Program-made: the position numbers and the translations under genes | In this document: piece by piece, positions 18,567 to 31,806 of the stretch | Layout: every line of letters starts with the position of its first letter | How positions within the stretch are numbered: position 1 is the first letter of the stretch | The notes under the pieces: model-generated | What the model was told of the DNA's origin: nothing | Databases searched by the model: none | The model's input: the letters and a program-made list of their open reading frames with translations, nothing else | Origin: Halomonas sp. M4R1S46 | GTDB taxonomy: Bacteria > Pseudomonadota > Gammaproteobacteria > Pseudomonadales > Halomonadaceae | Length of the DNA: 64,000 bases | Direction: 5' to 3' | Assembly: GCF_025725685.1 (NCBI RefSeq) | Contig: NZ_CP107008.1 | Coordinates: 496,001 to 560,000 of the forward strand

Positions 18567-19628
18567 ATGCGATTCGGGGCATCCGGTAAAGGGCTTATCG
18601 GGGTCGATATCACCTCGGCCACCGTCAAGCTCATCGAACTCAAGCGGGTCGGGGCCGGCTATCAGGTCGAGAGCTATGCCGTCCGCCCGTTGCGGGAAGG
18701 GGCCGTCGTCGAGCGGCGGATCCGCGACATGGGCGAGGTGGTCGATGCCCTCAAGCGTGCGGTGGATCATGCCCGGCCCTCCAGCACACGGGCGTCGGCG
18801 GCGGTGCCGGCCAGCGCCGCGATCACCAAGACCCTCACCTTACCCGCCTCCCTTGCCGATGACGAGATCGAGGCGCGGATCCAGCTCGATTCCGACAAGC
18901 ATATCCCCTTTCCGTTCAGCGAGGTGGCCTTCGACTTCCAGCGCCTGGGGCTCAATTCCCGCTATGGCGACCAGCAGGACGTGCTGCTGGTCGCCTGTCG
19001 CAACCAGGACGTCGGTCAGCTGACCGAGGCGCTGCGCCAGGCCGGCCTGACGCCGGCCGCCGTGGACGTGGAAACCTTCGCCATGGAGCGGGCCGTGACC
19101 GAGCTGGGGTCACGGCTGCCGCCGGCGGCCGGCCAGGAGGACTGTGTGGCCCTGGTGGATATCGGCGCCAACATGAACGCCTTCCATGTGCTGCGCAACG
19201 GGCGCATCACCTACAGCCGGGACACCGTCTTCGGCGGCCGGGCCCTCACCGAGGAGATCCGCGACCGCTACGGCCTGAGCCTGGAAGAGGCCGGGCTGGC
19301 CAAGAAGCGCGGCGGCCTGCCGGAGGACTATCAGCACAGCGTCCTGGATCCCTTTCTCGATACCCTGGTGCAACAGGTCGGTCGCTCGCTGCAGCTCTAC
19401 TATACCGCCGGGCGTAAGCACGAGGTGCGCCGCATGATCCTGGCCGGCGGGACCGGCGTGCTGCCTGGCCTGGCGGATCGCCTCGCCGAGGAGAGCGGCA
19501 TGGAGGTGGTGATCGCCAACCCCTTCCGGCGCATGAAAGTGAATCCGCGGATCGATGTCCAGACCCTGGCCGGAGATGCCCCGGCCATGCTGACGGCCTG
19601 CGGCCTGGCGATGAGGGGGCGCTCATGA
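18567..19628 (+). CDS. pilM: Type IV pilus inner-membrane platform protein PilM
   Basis: PilM is a cytoplasmic actin-like ATP-binding protein that binds the PilN N-terminus and links the motor to the pilus alignment complex. The 353-residue product starts with a short hydrophobic stretch (LIGVDITSATVKLIEL) holding phosphate-loop 1 of the actin fold, then VALVDIGANMNAF and LAGGTGVLPGLADRL, the other nucleotide-binding loops. It opens the pilMNOPQ operon and overlaps pilN by 4 bp. Confidence 0.96.
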   Translation: MRFGASGKGLIGVDITSATVKLIELKRVGAGYQVESYAVRPLREGAVVERRIRDMGEVVDALKRAVDHARPSSTRASAAVPASAAITKTLTLPASLADDEIEARIQLDSDKHIPFPFSEVAFDFQRLGLNSRYGDQQDVLLVACRNQDVGQLTEALRQAGLTPAAVDVETFAMERAVTELGSRLPPAAGQEDCVALVDIGANMNAFHVLRNGRITYSRDTVFGGRALTEEIRDRYGLSLEEAGLAKKRGGLPEDYQHSVLDPFLDTLVQQVGRSLQLYYTAGRKHEVRRMILAGGTGVLPGLADRLAEESGMEVVIANPFRRMKVNPRIDVQTLAGDAPAMLTACGLAMRGRS

Positions 19629-20185
19629 CCATCGAGATCAACCTGCTGCCCTGGCGCGAGGAACAGCGCCAGACCCGCAGCAAGCGATTCTACATGGCGC
19701 TGCTGCTGGTCGGCCTGGTAGGGCTGGGGGCCGGCTACGGCATGACCTGGCACTACGAGCAGGAGCTGGAGGCCCAGCGGGAACGCCATGCGCTGATCCG
19801 TGAGCGGACCGTCGCGCTGGATCGCGATATCCGGGCGGTCAGCGAGTACGAGCAGCAGATCGCCACCCTCAAGCGCCGCATCGAGGTCTTCCAGCGGCTC
19901 CAGGCCGAGCGGCCGCAGACCGTGCATGTCTTCAATGCGCTGGCCGAGAGCCTCGAGCCGGGGGTCCATTACGCGAGTCTCGCCCGCCAGGGCGATTCGC
20001 TGCAGCTCAGCGGCCTGGCGGAGGACAATCGGCGGGTCTCCGACCAGCTGCGCGCGCTCGAGGCCTCACCGGTCTTCGATGTGCCGGTGCTGTCCGAGGT
20101 GGAGTCCGCCGAGGACAACCGACGCTTCAACCTGAGCGTCAACCAGCACATGCCGGGGGCGGCGGTGAAGGAGGTGGCGAAATGA
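19625..20185 (+). CDS. pilN: Type IV pilus assembly protein PilN
   Basis: PilN is a bitopic inner-membrane protein; its cytoplasmic tail INLLPWRE docks onto PilM and its periplasmic part dimerises with PilO. The 186-residue product shows IEINLLPWREEQRQ at residues 3-16, a membrane helix at about 24-42, a coiled-coil region and a ferredoxin-like periplasmic domain. Its start overlaps the pilM stop (ATGA), and it overlaps pilO in the same way. Confidence 0.95.
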   Translation: MTIEINLLPWREEQRQTRSKRFYMALLLVGLVGLGAGYGMTWHYEQELEAQRERHALIRERTVALDRDIRAVSEYEQQIATLKRRIEVFQRLQAERPQTVHVFNALAESLEPGVHYASLARQGDSLQLSGLAEDNRRVSDQLRALEASPVFDVPVLSEVESAEDNRRFNLSVNQHMPGAAVKEVAK

Positions 20186-20814
20186 ACCTGTCCACGGAAT
20201 TCCGGCGCCTGCGTGACCTCGACTGGGGCGAGCTGGACATCAAGGAGTCCGGCGGCTGGCCCTTCCTGCTGCAGCTGATCTGCTGCGTGCTGGTGCTGGG
20301 CCTGACCTTCGCCGGCATGTACTGGTACCTGGCGGCGCCCAAGGCCGAAGAGCTCAAGCAGGCGCGACAGGAGGAGCAGCAGCTGCTGCGGGATTTCCGC
20401 AGCAAGGCGGCCCAGGCGGCGAACCTGCCGGCCCTGCGCGAGCAGGTCGAGGAGCTGGATGGCCGCCTGGCGACCCTGGTGGCGATGCTGCCCAGCGGGC
20501 CGGAGATTCCGTCGCTGATCGACGACATCAGCGAGACGGCCATCGACAACCAACTGACCATCGACTTCATTCGACTGCGCAGCCCGGTGAGCCAGGAGTT
20601 CTATGTCGAGCGACCCTTCGACATCCGCGTGCGCGGCGACTACCACCGCATCGGCTCCTTCATCGCGGGTGTCGCGGATCTGCCACGCATCGTCACGCAG
20701 CACGACTTCCAGCTCGAGCCGACGGACAACAACCGGCTGGAGCTGTCGATGCTGGCCCGGACCTACAGCTATCAGCCGCCGGAGGCGTCGCCCGAGGAGG
20801 AGGGGTCGCAATGA
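20182..20814 (+). CDS. pilO: Type IV pilus assembly protein PilO
   Basis: PilO forms the periplasmic alignment subcomplex with PilN and contacts PilP. The 210-residue product has a short cytoplasmic tail with the DLDWGELDIKESGGWP signature, one membrane helix at about 27-48, a coiled coil (KAEELKQARQEEQQLL) and a globular periplasmic domain. It overlaps pilN and pilP by 4 bp each. Confidence 0.95.
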   Translation: MNLSTEFRRLRDLDWGELDIKESGGWPFLLQLICCVLVLGLTFAGMYWYLAAPKAEELKQARQEEQQLLRDFRSKAAQAANLPALREQVEELDGRLATLVAMLPSGPEIPSLIDDISETAIDNQLTIDFIRLRSPVSQEFYVERPFDIRVRGDYHRIGSFIAGVADLPRIVTQHDFQLEPTDNNRLELSMLARTYSYQPPEASPEEEGSQ

Positions 20815-21335
20815 GGAACTGGTTGTGCATGGGGGGCGTGCTGTCCCTGGCGGTCGTCCTGAGTGCCTGCAGCGATCCCGATCTCACCGGGCTCGAGCGG
20901 GAGCTCGCCAAGTTGCGTGGCGACCCGGGGGCGCTGACCCTCGAGCCGCTGCCGCCGATGCCGGTCTATCGTTCGGTGGACTATCGCTTCGCCGACGCCC
21001 GCAGTCCCTTCCAGGCACGCCTGCCCGAGAGCCGCGAGCTGCCGGTCGCGGATGCCGACCTGGCGCCGGACACCTCGCGTCCCCGGGATCCCCTCGAGGC
21101 CTACAGCCTCGACGACCTGGCCCTGGTGGGGACGCTGATGGTGGGCGGGCAGCCTTCCGCCCTGGTCAGGGCGCCGAACGGCAACGTGCATCGCCTGCGG
21201 GTCGGGGATCACATGGGCTCGGATTTCGGGCGCATCGTGGGGATCACCCAGGCCTCGGTGCAACTGGTGGAGATCGTGCCCACCGGCCGGGGGGGGTGGA
21301 TCGAGCGCAGCACGCTGCTGACGCTGGATGGCTAG
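20811..21335 (+). CDS. pilP: Type IV pilus lipoprotein PilP
   Basis: PilP is an inner-membrane lipoprotein that bridges PilNO to the secretin PilQ. The 174-residue product has a lipobox at LSACSD, so Cys20 or nearby would be lipidated. It continues with an extended region containing FADARSPFQ and a C-terminal HR-like beta domain with LVGTLMVGGQPSALVRAP and VHRLRVGDHMG. It overlaps pilO by 4 bp and ends 61 bp before pilQ. Confidence 0.95.
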   Translation: MRNWLCMGGVLSLAVVLSACSDPDLTGLERELAKLRGDPGALTLEPLPPMPVYRSVDYRFADARSPFQARLPESRELPVADADLAPDTSRPRDPLEAYSLDDLALVGTLMVGGQPSALVRAPNGNVHRLRVGDHMGSDFGRIVGITQASVQLVEIVPTGRGGWIERSTLLTLDG

Positions 21336-21396
21336 ATAATAACGCGCCGCCCCGACAGGGACGGATGAGCGGTACGCAGCAGGGGAGAGGGGAACC

Positions 21397-23460
21397 ATGA
21401 AACCGATGACACGCGCGCTCGCGGCGCTGGCCATGCTGGCGATACCCACCGCCGCCATGGCCGCCTCCACGCTCACCAACCTCGATTTCCGTCAGGGAGC
21501 CGGCGGAGCCCTCGAGGTGGATCTCGACTTCAGCGGGCCGGTGCCCGAGGTGCGGGGCTACCGCCTCGACGATCCCCCCCGGCTGACCATCGACCTGATG
21601 GAGACGTCCAGCGGCCTGGAGCGTCGTCGCCAGGAGCTGGGGATCGGCGGCGTCGAACGGGTCACCGCCCTGGAGGCCGGCTCCCGGACCCGGCTGGTCT
21701 TCGATCTCGCCGGGCCGCTGCCCTACGACACCGAGCAGCGGGGCGATCGGTTGCGGCTGTCCATCGGCGGCGGGGTCGCCGCGGCGGCCCCGACGAGCTC
21801 TGCCTCCACGGCGTCCGCGCCCACCCGCGATGCGGCCGGGCCGAGCATCCAGGATATCGATTTCCGGCGCGGCGACGAGGGCGCCGGACGCCTGGTGGTC
21901 ACCTTCGACCGCGCGGGCGTCGACGCCCGGGTCCGCGAGAGCGGCCGCTCCAATATCGTGGCCCGTCTGGAGGGCGTGAGCTTGCCGGCCTCCCTGAACC
22001 AGGTGTATGACGTCAGTGACTTCGGCACGCCCCTCAGGCGGATCACCCCCCGGGTCGGCGGCGACGGCGTGACCCTGGAGATCGAGGGCAGCGGCGACTT
22101 CGCCATGCTCTCCACCCAGACCGGGCGTCAGCTGACCATCTCGGCCCAGCCGGTCACCCCGGCGGAGCGCGAGCAGCAGGTGCGCGAGCAGTTCCCCTAC
22201 ACCGGCGAGCGCATCACCCTCAACTTCCAGAACATCGAGGTGCGCTCGGTGCTGGCGATCATCGCCGACTTCACCGGCCTCAATCTGGTGGCCAGCGACA
22301 GCGTCACCGGCCGCGTCACCCTCAACCTCGAGGATGTGCCCTGGGATCAGGCCCTCGACCTGGTGCTGAAGAGCCATGGCCTGGCCAGCCGCCAGGAAGG
22401 CAACGTCATCGTGGTGGCGCCGGCCGCGGAGCTGGCCCAGCTCGAGCGCCAGGAGCTGGAGGCCCAGGAACAGCTCGAGACCCTGGCGCCGCTCGAGACC
22501 GAGTACATCCAGGTCAAGTACGCCAAGGCCGGGGACCTGGCGGCGCTGCTGCGCAGCGACACCGGCTTCGGGCTGCTCACCGAGCGGGGACGGGTCGCGG
22601 TGGACGTGCGCACCAACACCCTGCTGGTGCAGGACACCGCCGAGCAGATCGATGCCATCATCCAGACCCTGGAGCAGCTGGACGTGGCGGTGCGCCAGGT
22701 GCAGATCGAGGCGCGGATCGTCATCGCCCGGGACAGCGCCACCCGAGAGCTGGGGGTGAACTGGGGGCTTTCTCGTCCAGGGGGGAGTCGAATCGATGTG
22801 GATGGCGCGGCCACTAATCCCGGTCAAACGTTTTTTGACCCTGTCGCAGATGAGCTGGTGTACCGGGATCGCGGTGGTCTGGCCGTCGATCTCGCCGGGG
22901 ACCGTAACCCGGCCTCTTCCTTCGCCTTCGGCTATCTGTCGGGGGATATCCTGCTCGACCTGGAGCTGCGGGCGCTGGAGAGCGAGGGCAAGAGCCAGAC
23001 CATCTCCCAGCCGCGGGTGATCACCGCCAACCAGAGCACGGCGGTGATCAAGCAGGGCACCGAGATCCCCTATCAGGAGGCTGCTTCCAGCGGGGCCACC
23101 AACATCGAGTTCAAGGAGGCCGTGCTGTCCCTGGAGGTGACGCCGCAGATCACCCCGGACAACCGGATCATCATGGACCTGGTGATCAACAACGACACCG
23201 TGGGCGAACTGTTCGGCGGCGTGCCCTCCATCGACACCAACGAGATCACCACCCAGGTGCTGGTGGACAACGGCCAGACCGTGGTGCTGGGCGGGATTCT
23301 CACCACCGAGCAGGTGCGCAGCCTGTTCAAGACGCCGTTCCTGGGCGACCTGCCGGTGCTCGGAAACCTCTTCCGGCATACCGAGAACACGAATGATAAG
23401 GTAGAGTTGCTGGTATTCATCACGCCCCGAATACTGGATGACAACCTGGCGATTCGCTGA
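21397..23460 (+). CDS. pilQ: Type IV pilus secretin PilQ
   Basis: PilQ forms the outer-membrane gate through which the pilus passes. The 687-residue product has a signal peptide (about 1-22), two peptidoglycan-binding AMIN domains (about 25-115 and 145-235), N0/STN and N1 domains, and a C-terminal secretin domain with VTPQITPDNRIIMDLVI and the closing GDLPVLGNLFR. About 100 bp near 22770-22865 use visibly less GC-biased codons than the surroundings; this falls in the variable part before the secretin core. Its stop overlaps the aroK start by one base. Confidence 0.96.
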   Translation: MKPMTRALAALAMLAIPTAAMAASTLTNLDFRQGAGGALEVDLDFSGPVPEVRGYRLDDPPRLTIDLMETSSGLERRRQELGIGGVERVTALEAGSRTRLVFDLAGPLPYDTEQRGDRLRLSIGGGVAAAAPTSSASTASAPTRDAAGPSIQDIDFRRGDEGAGRLVVTFDRAGVDARVRESGRSNIVARLEGVSLPASLNQVYDVSDFGTPLRRITPRVGGDGVTLEIEGSGDFAMLSTQTGRQLTISAQPVTPAEREQQVREQFPYTGERITLNFQNIEVRSVLAIIADFTGLNLVASDSVTGRVTLNLEDVPWDQALDLVLKSHGLASRQEGNVIVVAPAAELAQLERQELEAQEQLETLAPLETEYIQVKYAKAGDLAALLRSDTGFGLLTERGRVAVDVRTNTLLVQDTAEQIDAIIQTLEQLDVAVRQVQIEARIVIARDSATRELGVNWGLSRPGGSRIDVDGAATNPGQTFFDPVADELVYRDRGGLAVDLAGDRNPASSFAFGYLSGDILLDLELRALESEGKSQTISQPRVITANQSTAVIKQGTEIPYQEAASSGATNIEFKEAVLSLEVTPQITPDNRIIMDLVINNDTVGELFGGVPSIDTNEITTQVLVDNGQTVVLGGILTTEQVRSLFKTPFLGDLPVLGNLFRHTENTNDKVELLVFITPRILDDNLAIR

Positions 23461-24002
23461 TGCCGGCACTACCCAACCTGATATTGATCGGTCCCATGGG
23501 GGCTGGAAAGAGCACCATCGGCCGCCTCCTGGCGGCCGAGCTGTCGCGTGAGTTCCTCGACAGCGACCACGAGATCCAGGCCCGCTGCGGCGCCGACATC
23601 CCGTGGATCTTCGACGTGGAGGGCGAGGCGGGCTTCCGCGACCGCGAGACGCAGATGATCCGCGAGCTGGCCCGGCTCGAGAACGTGGTCATCGCCACCG
23701 GTGGCGGTGCCGTGCTGCGCGAGGAGAATCGGCGTGTGCTGCGCGACTGCGGCACCGTCGTCTACCTCTACACCACCGTGGAACAGCAACTGCGGCGGAC
23801 CGCCAAGGATCGCAACCGTCCGCTGCTGCAGCGCGATGACCGCGAGCAGGTGCTGCGCGAGATGTTCGTCAAGCGGGACCCGCTGTACCGGGCCACGGCC
23901 GACATCATCGTGCGAACCGACCGCCGCGGCCCCCGGGCCGTGGTCAACGAGATCGTGCGCCGCGTCCAGCGGTTGATCGACCCCCTCCAGTGCAAGGCCT
24001 GA
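23460..24002 (+). CDS. aroK: Shikimate kinase
   Basis: AroK phosphorylates shikimate with ATP in the chorismate pathway. The 180-residue product has Walker A GPMGAGKST at residues 11-19, the shikimate-binding FLDSDHEI and FRDRE motifs, GGG in ATGGGAVL, and the lid region RNRPLL. The start codon overlaps the pilQ stop (TGATG), so translation is coupled to the pilus operon, as in many gammaproteobacteria. Confidence 0.96.
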   Translation: MPALPNLILIGPMGAGKSTIGRLLAAELSREFLDSDHEIQARCGADIPWIFDVEGEAGFRDRETQMIRELARLENVVIATGGGAVLREENRRVLRDCGTVVYLYTTVEQQLRRTAKDRNRPLLQRDDREQVLREMFVKRDPLYRATADIIVRTDRRGPRAVVNEIVRRVQRLIDPLQCKA

Positions 24003-24006
24003 GACC

Positions 24007-25113
24007 ATGACACAACCGGACGATGCCCTGAGCACCCTGCGGGTGGCCCTGGGCGAGCGCAGCTATCCCATCCACATCGGCCCGGGGCTGCTGGGTGATC
24101 CCCGCTGGCTGGGGCCCCACCTGGCCGGTCGGCAGGTGATGGTGGTGACCAACGAGACCGTGGCGCCCCTCTACCTGTCGCGCTTGAGGCAGGGTCTCGA
24201 CGACGACCTCGATGTGCGCGAGCTGGTGCTGCCGGACGGTGAGGCCACCAAGACCCTGGCCAGCGTCGAGCGCATCTGGGATGCCCTGCTCGAGGCGGGC
24301 TTCAACCGCCGCTGCACCCTGGTGGCCCTGGGCGGCGGCGTGATCGGTGACATGGTCGGCTTCGCCGCGGCCTGCTACCAGCGCGGCGTGGCCTTCCTCC
24401 AGGTGCCGACCACCCTGCTGTCCCAGGTGGACTCCTCGGTGGGCGGCAAGACCGGGGTCAACCATCCGCGGGGCAAGAACATGATCGGCGCCTTCTGGCA
24501 GCCCCGGGCGGTGCTGATCGATACCGACACCCTGACGACGCTGCCGTCCCGGGAGCTGTCCGCCGGCCTCGCCGAGGTGATCAAGTATGGCCTGATCCGC
24601 GACGCGGGCTTCCTGGAGTGGCTGGAAGCACACATGGCGGCACTGCGCGGGCTCGACGCCACGGCCTTGACCCGAGCGATCGAGCGCAGCTGCAGCCTCA
24701 AGGCCGAGATCGTCGCCGAGGACGAGACCGAGCAGGGGGTGAGGGCGCTGCTCAACCTGGGTCACACCTTCGGCCACGCCATCGAGACGCACCAGGGCTA
24801 TGGACGCTGGCTGCACGGCGAGGCCGTCGGCACCGGCATGCTGATGGCCGCCGAGCTCTCGCAGCGGCTGGGGTGGCTCGATGCGTCGGACGTGGCGCGG
24901 ACCCGGGCGATCCTCGCGGCGGCGGACCTGCCCCTGGCGGCACCCGCCGACATGACCCCGGAGGACTTCCTGGCGATCATGCGCCTCGACAAGAAGAACC
25001 TCGACGACCGGCTGCGGCTGATCCTGCTCAAGCGCCTGGGCGAGGCCTGTGTCCACGACCAGACCCCTGCCGGGCGCCTGGCCTCCCTGCTCGAGGCCTT
25101 TCCCCGCCGTTGA
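24007..25113 (+). CDS. aroB: 3-Dehydroquinate synthase
   Basis: AroB makes 3-dehydroquinate from DAHP using bound NAD and a divalent metal. The 368-residue product shows the NAD/metal-binding ALGGGVIGDMVGFAA, the VPTTLLSQVDSSVGGKTG block, and metal-ligand segments HTFGHAIE and HGEAV. It begins 4 bp after aroK and is the last gene before a terminator hairpin. Confidence 0.97.
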   Translation: MTQPDDALSTLRVALGERSYPIHIGPGLLGDPRWLGPHLAGRQVMVVTNETVAPLYLSRLRQGLDDDLDVRELVLPDGEATKTLASVERIWDALLEAGFNRRCTLVALGGGVIGDMVGFAAACYQRGVAFLQVPTTLLSQVDSSVGGKTGVNHPRGKNMIGAFWQPRAVLIDTDTLTTLPSRELSAGLAEVIKYGLIRDAGFLEWLEAHMAALRGLDATALTRAIERSCSLKAEIVAEDETEQGVRALLNLGHTFGHAIETHQGYGRWLHGEAVGTGMLMAAELSQRLGWLDASDVARTRAILAAADLPLAAPADMTPEDFLAIMRLDKKNLDDRLRLILLKRLGEACVHDQTPAGRLASLLEAFPRR

Positions 25114-25135
25114 TCCGTGCCGCCCCGTCCCGTAT

Positions 25136-25162
25136 CGACGCCCGCCGTTCCGGCGGGCGTCG
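25136..25162 (+). terminator. Terminator of the pil-aro operon
   Basis: An 11-bp perfect stem (CGACGCCCGCC / GGCGGGCGTCG, loop GTTCC) lies 23 bp past the aroB stop, followed by TCGTTTCC. The T run is weak but the stem is strong. Confidence 0.75.
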
Positions 25163-25255
25163 TCGTTTCCGGGCCCCGGCACGGCCGATGCGCGGGGTGG
25201 GTTTAATCAATTCGCATGCCTTATGCAGCATCGGTATGGGGAGTCGGCGGCATAT

Positions 25256-25339
25256 TAGACTAAAGTCTAGTGCGTGTCGGGCGGGCGCGAAACGCCCGTT
25301 TTGAGGGTGCGCAACTCGTTGAGTTGCCGGGGTTTTTTT
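25256..25339 (+). other. Cluster of three short palindromes upstream of gltB
   Basis: Within the 438-bp gene-free stretch 25114-25551 lie the palindrome TAGACT-AA-AGTCTA (25256-25269), a GC hairpin CGGGCG...CGCCCG followed by TTTT (about 25278-25302), and a hairpin GCAACTC-GTT-GAGTTGC (25311-25327) followed by CGGGG and seven T. The last two look like intrinsic terminators. They could end a short untranslated transcript or attenuate gltB, but no ORF with a ribosome site precedes them. Confidence 0.45.
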
Positions 25340-25403
25340 CTTTTTATCGATCGCAAGTCACGGATTTGTCGATGGTTTTGGGGCGCGGGGCAGGGAAGAG
25401 GCG

Positions 25404-25433
25404 TTGCGTGGTGCGGGCCTGGCTGGCTATGCT
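25404..25433 (+). promoter_or_regulatory. Candidate promoter of gltBD
   Basis: TTGCGT (25404-25409) and TATGCT (25428-25433) are 18 bp apart, about 118 bp upstream of the gltB ATG. This is the best sigma-70-like pair after the upstream terminator-like hairpins. The leader beyond it is AT-rich. Confidence 0.4.
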
Positions 25434-25551
25434 GTCCAACCTTTTGCCATGCAGTCTCGATGCCTCGAAATCGGCATTATGAAGAAAGAAAAACTTTATA
25501 ACGTATCACAAGAAACTGCATAAAAACACCCTTATCACCTGAGGCACGCCC

Positions 25552-30000
<4,449 letters not shown>

Positions 30001-30023
30001 GCCCGCAGAGAGGAGCACAGAAC

Positions 30024-31442
30024 ATGGCCAACCGTTTGAGCAACGATTTCCAGTTCATCGACGTGGGTCGCCAGGACCCCGAGAAGAAGCCGGCCCGTAC
30101 CCGGGCCCGCCAGTTCGCCGAGATCTACGAGCCGTACAACCCCCAGGAGGCGGCCAGCCAGGCACACCGCTGCCTGCACTGCGGCAATCCCTACTGCGAG
30201 TGGAAGTGCCCGGTCCACAACTACATCCCCAACTGGCTGCAGCTGGTCAGCGAGGGCAACATCCTGGAGGCCGCCGAGCTCTCCCACCGCACCAACTCGC
30301 TGCCCGAGGTGTGCGGCCGGGTCTGCCCCCAGGATCGCCTCTGCGAGGGCGACTGCACCCTCAATGACGGCTTCGGGGCGGTGACCATCGGCTCGGTGGA
30401 GAAGTACATCACCGACACCGCCTTCGCCATGGGCTGGCGCCCGGACATGTCCGGCGTCACCTGGACCGACAGGCGCGTGGCGATCATCGGCGCCGGCCCG
30501 GCGGGGCTCGGCTGCGCCGACATCCTGGTGCGCAACGGCGTCAAGCCGGTGGTGTTCGACAAGTACCCCGAGATCGGCGGCCTGCTGACCTTCGGCATCC
30601 CCGAGTTCAAGCTCGAGAAGACCGTGATGGAGCGACGCCGGGCGGTGTTCGAGGAGATGGGCGTGGAGTTCTGCCTGGGCGTGGAGATCGGCCGCGACAT
30701 GTCCTTCGACACGCTGCTCGAGGAGTACGACGCGGTGTTCCTCGGCATGGGCACCTACAAGTACATGGAGGGCGGCTTCCCCGGCGAGGACCTGCCCGGC
30801 GTGCACAAGGCGCTCGACTACCTGATCGCCAACGTCAACCACTGCCTGGGCTTCGAGAAGGACCCGGCGGACTACGTCTCCCTCGAGGGCAAGCGGGTCG
30901 TGGTGCTGGGCGGCGGCGACACCGCCATGGACTGCAACCGCACCGCCATCCGCCAGGGTGCCGCGGCGGTGACCTGCGCCTACCGGCGCGACGAGGAGAA
31001 CATGCCCGGGTCGCGCAAGGAGGTGGCCAACGCCCGCGAGGAGGGCGTCGAGTTCCTGTTCAACCGCCAGCCCGTGGCGGTGGTCGGCGAGGACGGCGTC
31101 GAGGGGGTCAAGGTGGTGCGCACGCGCCTCGGCGAGCCCGACGAGAACGGCCGCCAGCGTCCCGAGGTGGTGCCGGGCTCCGAGGAGGTGGTGCCCGCCG
31201 ATGCCGTGGTCATCGCCTTCGGCTTCCAGCCGAGCCCGGCGCCCTGGTTCGAGACCGTGGGCATCGAGGTCGACGAGCGCGGCCGGGTCACGGCGCCGGA
31301 GCATGGCGCCCACGCCTTCCAGACCACCAACGAGAAGATCTTCGCCGGTGGTGACATGGTGCGCGGCTCCGACCTGGTGGTCACCGCGGTCTACGAGGGA
31401 CGCCAGGCCGGCGAGGGCATCCTCGACTATCTGGAGGTGTAA
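30024..31442 (+). CDS. gltD: Glutamate synthase small subunit
   Basis: GltD passes electrons from NADPH through FAD and 4Fe-4S clusters to GltB. The 472-residue product has N-terminal cysteine clusters (CLHCGNPYCEWKCP and CGRVCPQDRLCEGDC), the FAD dinucleotide fold IIGAGPAGLGCA, the NADPH fold VLGGGDTAMDC, and the terminal GGDMVRGSDLVVTA motif. It is the second gene of gltBD. The 364 bp that follow contain a repetitive GCGAGCC-rich stretch, a short-form palindromic repeat and the pyrG promoter. Confidence 0.97.
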   Translation: MANRLSNDFQFIDVGRQDPEKKPARTRARQFAEIYEPYNPQEAASQAHRCLHCGNPYCEWKCPVHNYIPNWLQLVSEGNILEAAELSHRTNSLPEVCGRVCPQDRLCEGDCTLNDGFGAVTIGSVEKYITDTAFAMGWRPDMSGVTWTDRRVAIIGAGPAGLGCADILVRNGVKPVVFDKYPEIGGLLTFGIPEFKLEKTVMERRRAVFEEMGVEFCLGVEIGRDMSFDTLLEEYDAVFLGMGTYKYMEGGFPGEDLPGVHKALDYLIANVNHCLGFEKDPADYVSLEGKRVVVLGGGDTAMDCNRTAIRQGAAAVTCAYRRDEENMPGSRKEVANAREEGVEFLFNRQPVAVVGEDGVEGVKVVRTRLGEPDENGRQRPEVVPGSEEVVPADAVVIAFGFQPSPAPWFETVGIEVDERGRVTAPEHGAHAFQTTNEKIFAGGDMVRGSDLVVTAVYEGRQAGEGILDYLEV

Positions 31443-31542
31443 GCCGCGGGCGATGGGCTTCGGGCCACGCGCGAGACGCTTCGTGTCAGTCGCGAGCCAC
31501 GGGCTGCGAGGCTCGAGGCTCGAATCCGATAACGCGGCTTTT

Positions 31543-31646
31543 CCGGCGACAGGTCTACGAGGGGGCGCTGTGAACCCCTCCTTGGGCGCTACTTTTGCCA
31601 TCCATGGCAAAAGACCCCCTCTACGACCTGTCCCCGGCGCCGCTCG
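31543..31646. repeat. Dispersed palindromic intergenic repeat, short form, copy 2
   Basis: This 104-bp element in the gltD-pyrG gap shares its left 57 bp and right 39 bp with the long forms at 3424-3608 and 39413-39597, but only the 8-bp core ATCCATGG joins them; about 47 bp left and 34 bp right of the core are absent. The inner arms TTTTGCC and GGCAAAAG can then pair directly around the core, making a near-perfect long hairpin. Confidence 0.85.
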
Positions 31647-31716
31647 CCTCATCGGCCCGCTTACCGGGTGTCCGCAGTGGGGGTGCACTATTCCGCTTGG
31701 GCGCTGGGCGCCCAAA

Positions 31717-31745
31717 TTGAGCCATTGGTCGTATTCTGCTACGCT
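31717..31745 (+). promoter_or_regulatory. Candidate promoter of pyrG-kdsA
   Basis: TTGAGC (31717-31722) and TACGCT (31740-31745) are 17 bp apart, about 60 bp upstream of the pyrG ATG and just beyond the repeat. Confidence 0.45.
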
Positions 31746-31806
31746 GTCGTCCCATCCTGGCGCGGCTTCCTGCCGGGCCTACCGATCACGTTTCGACAGG
31801 TTCTCC

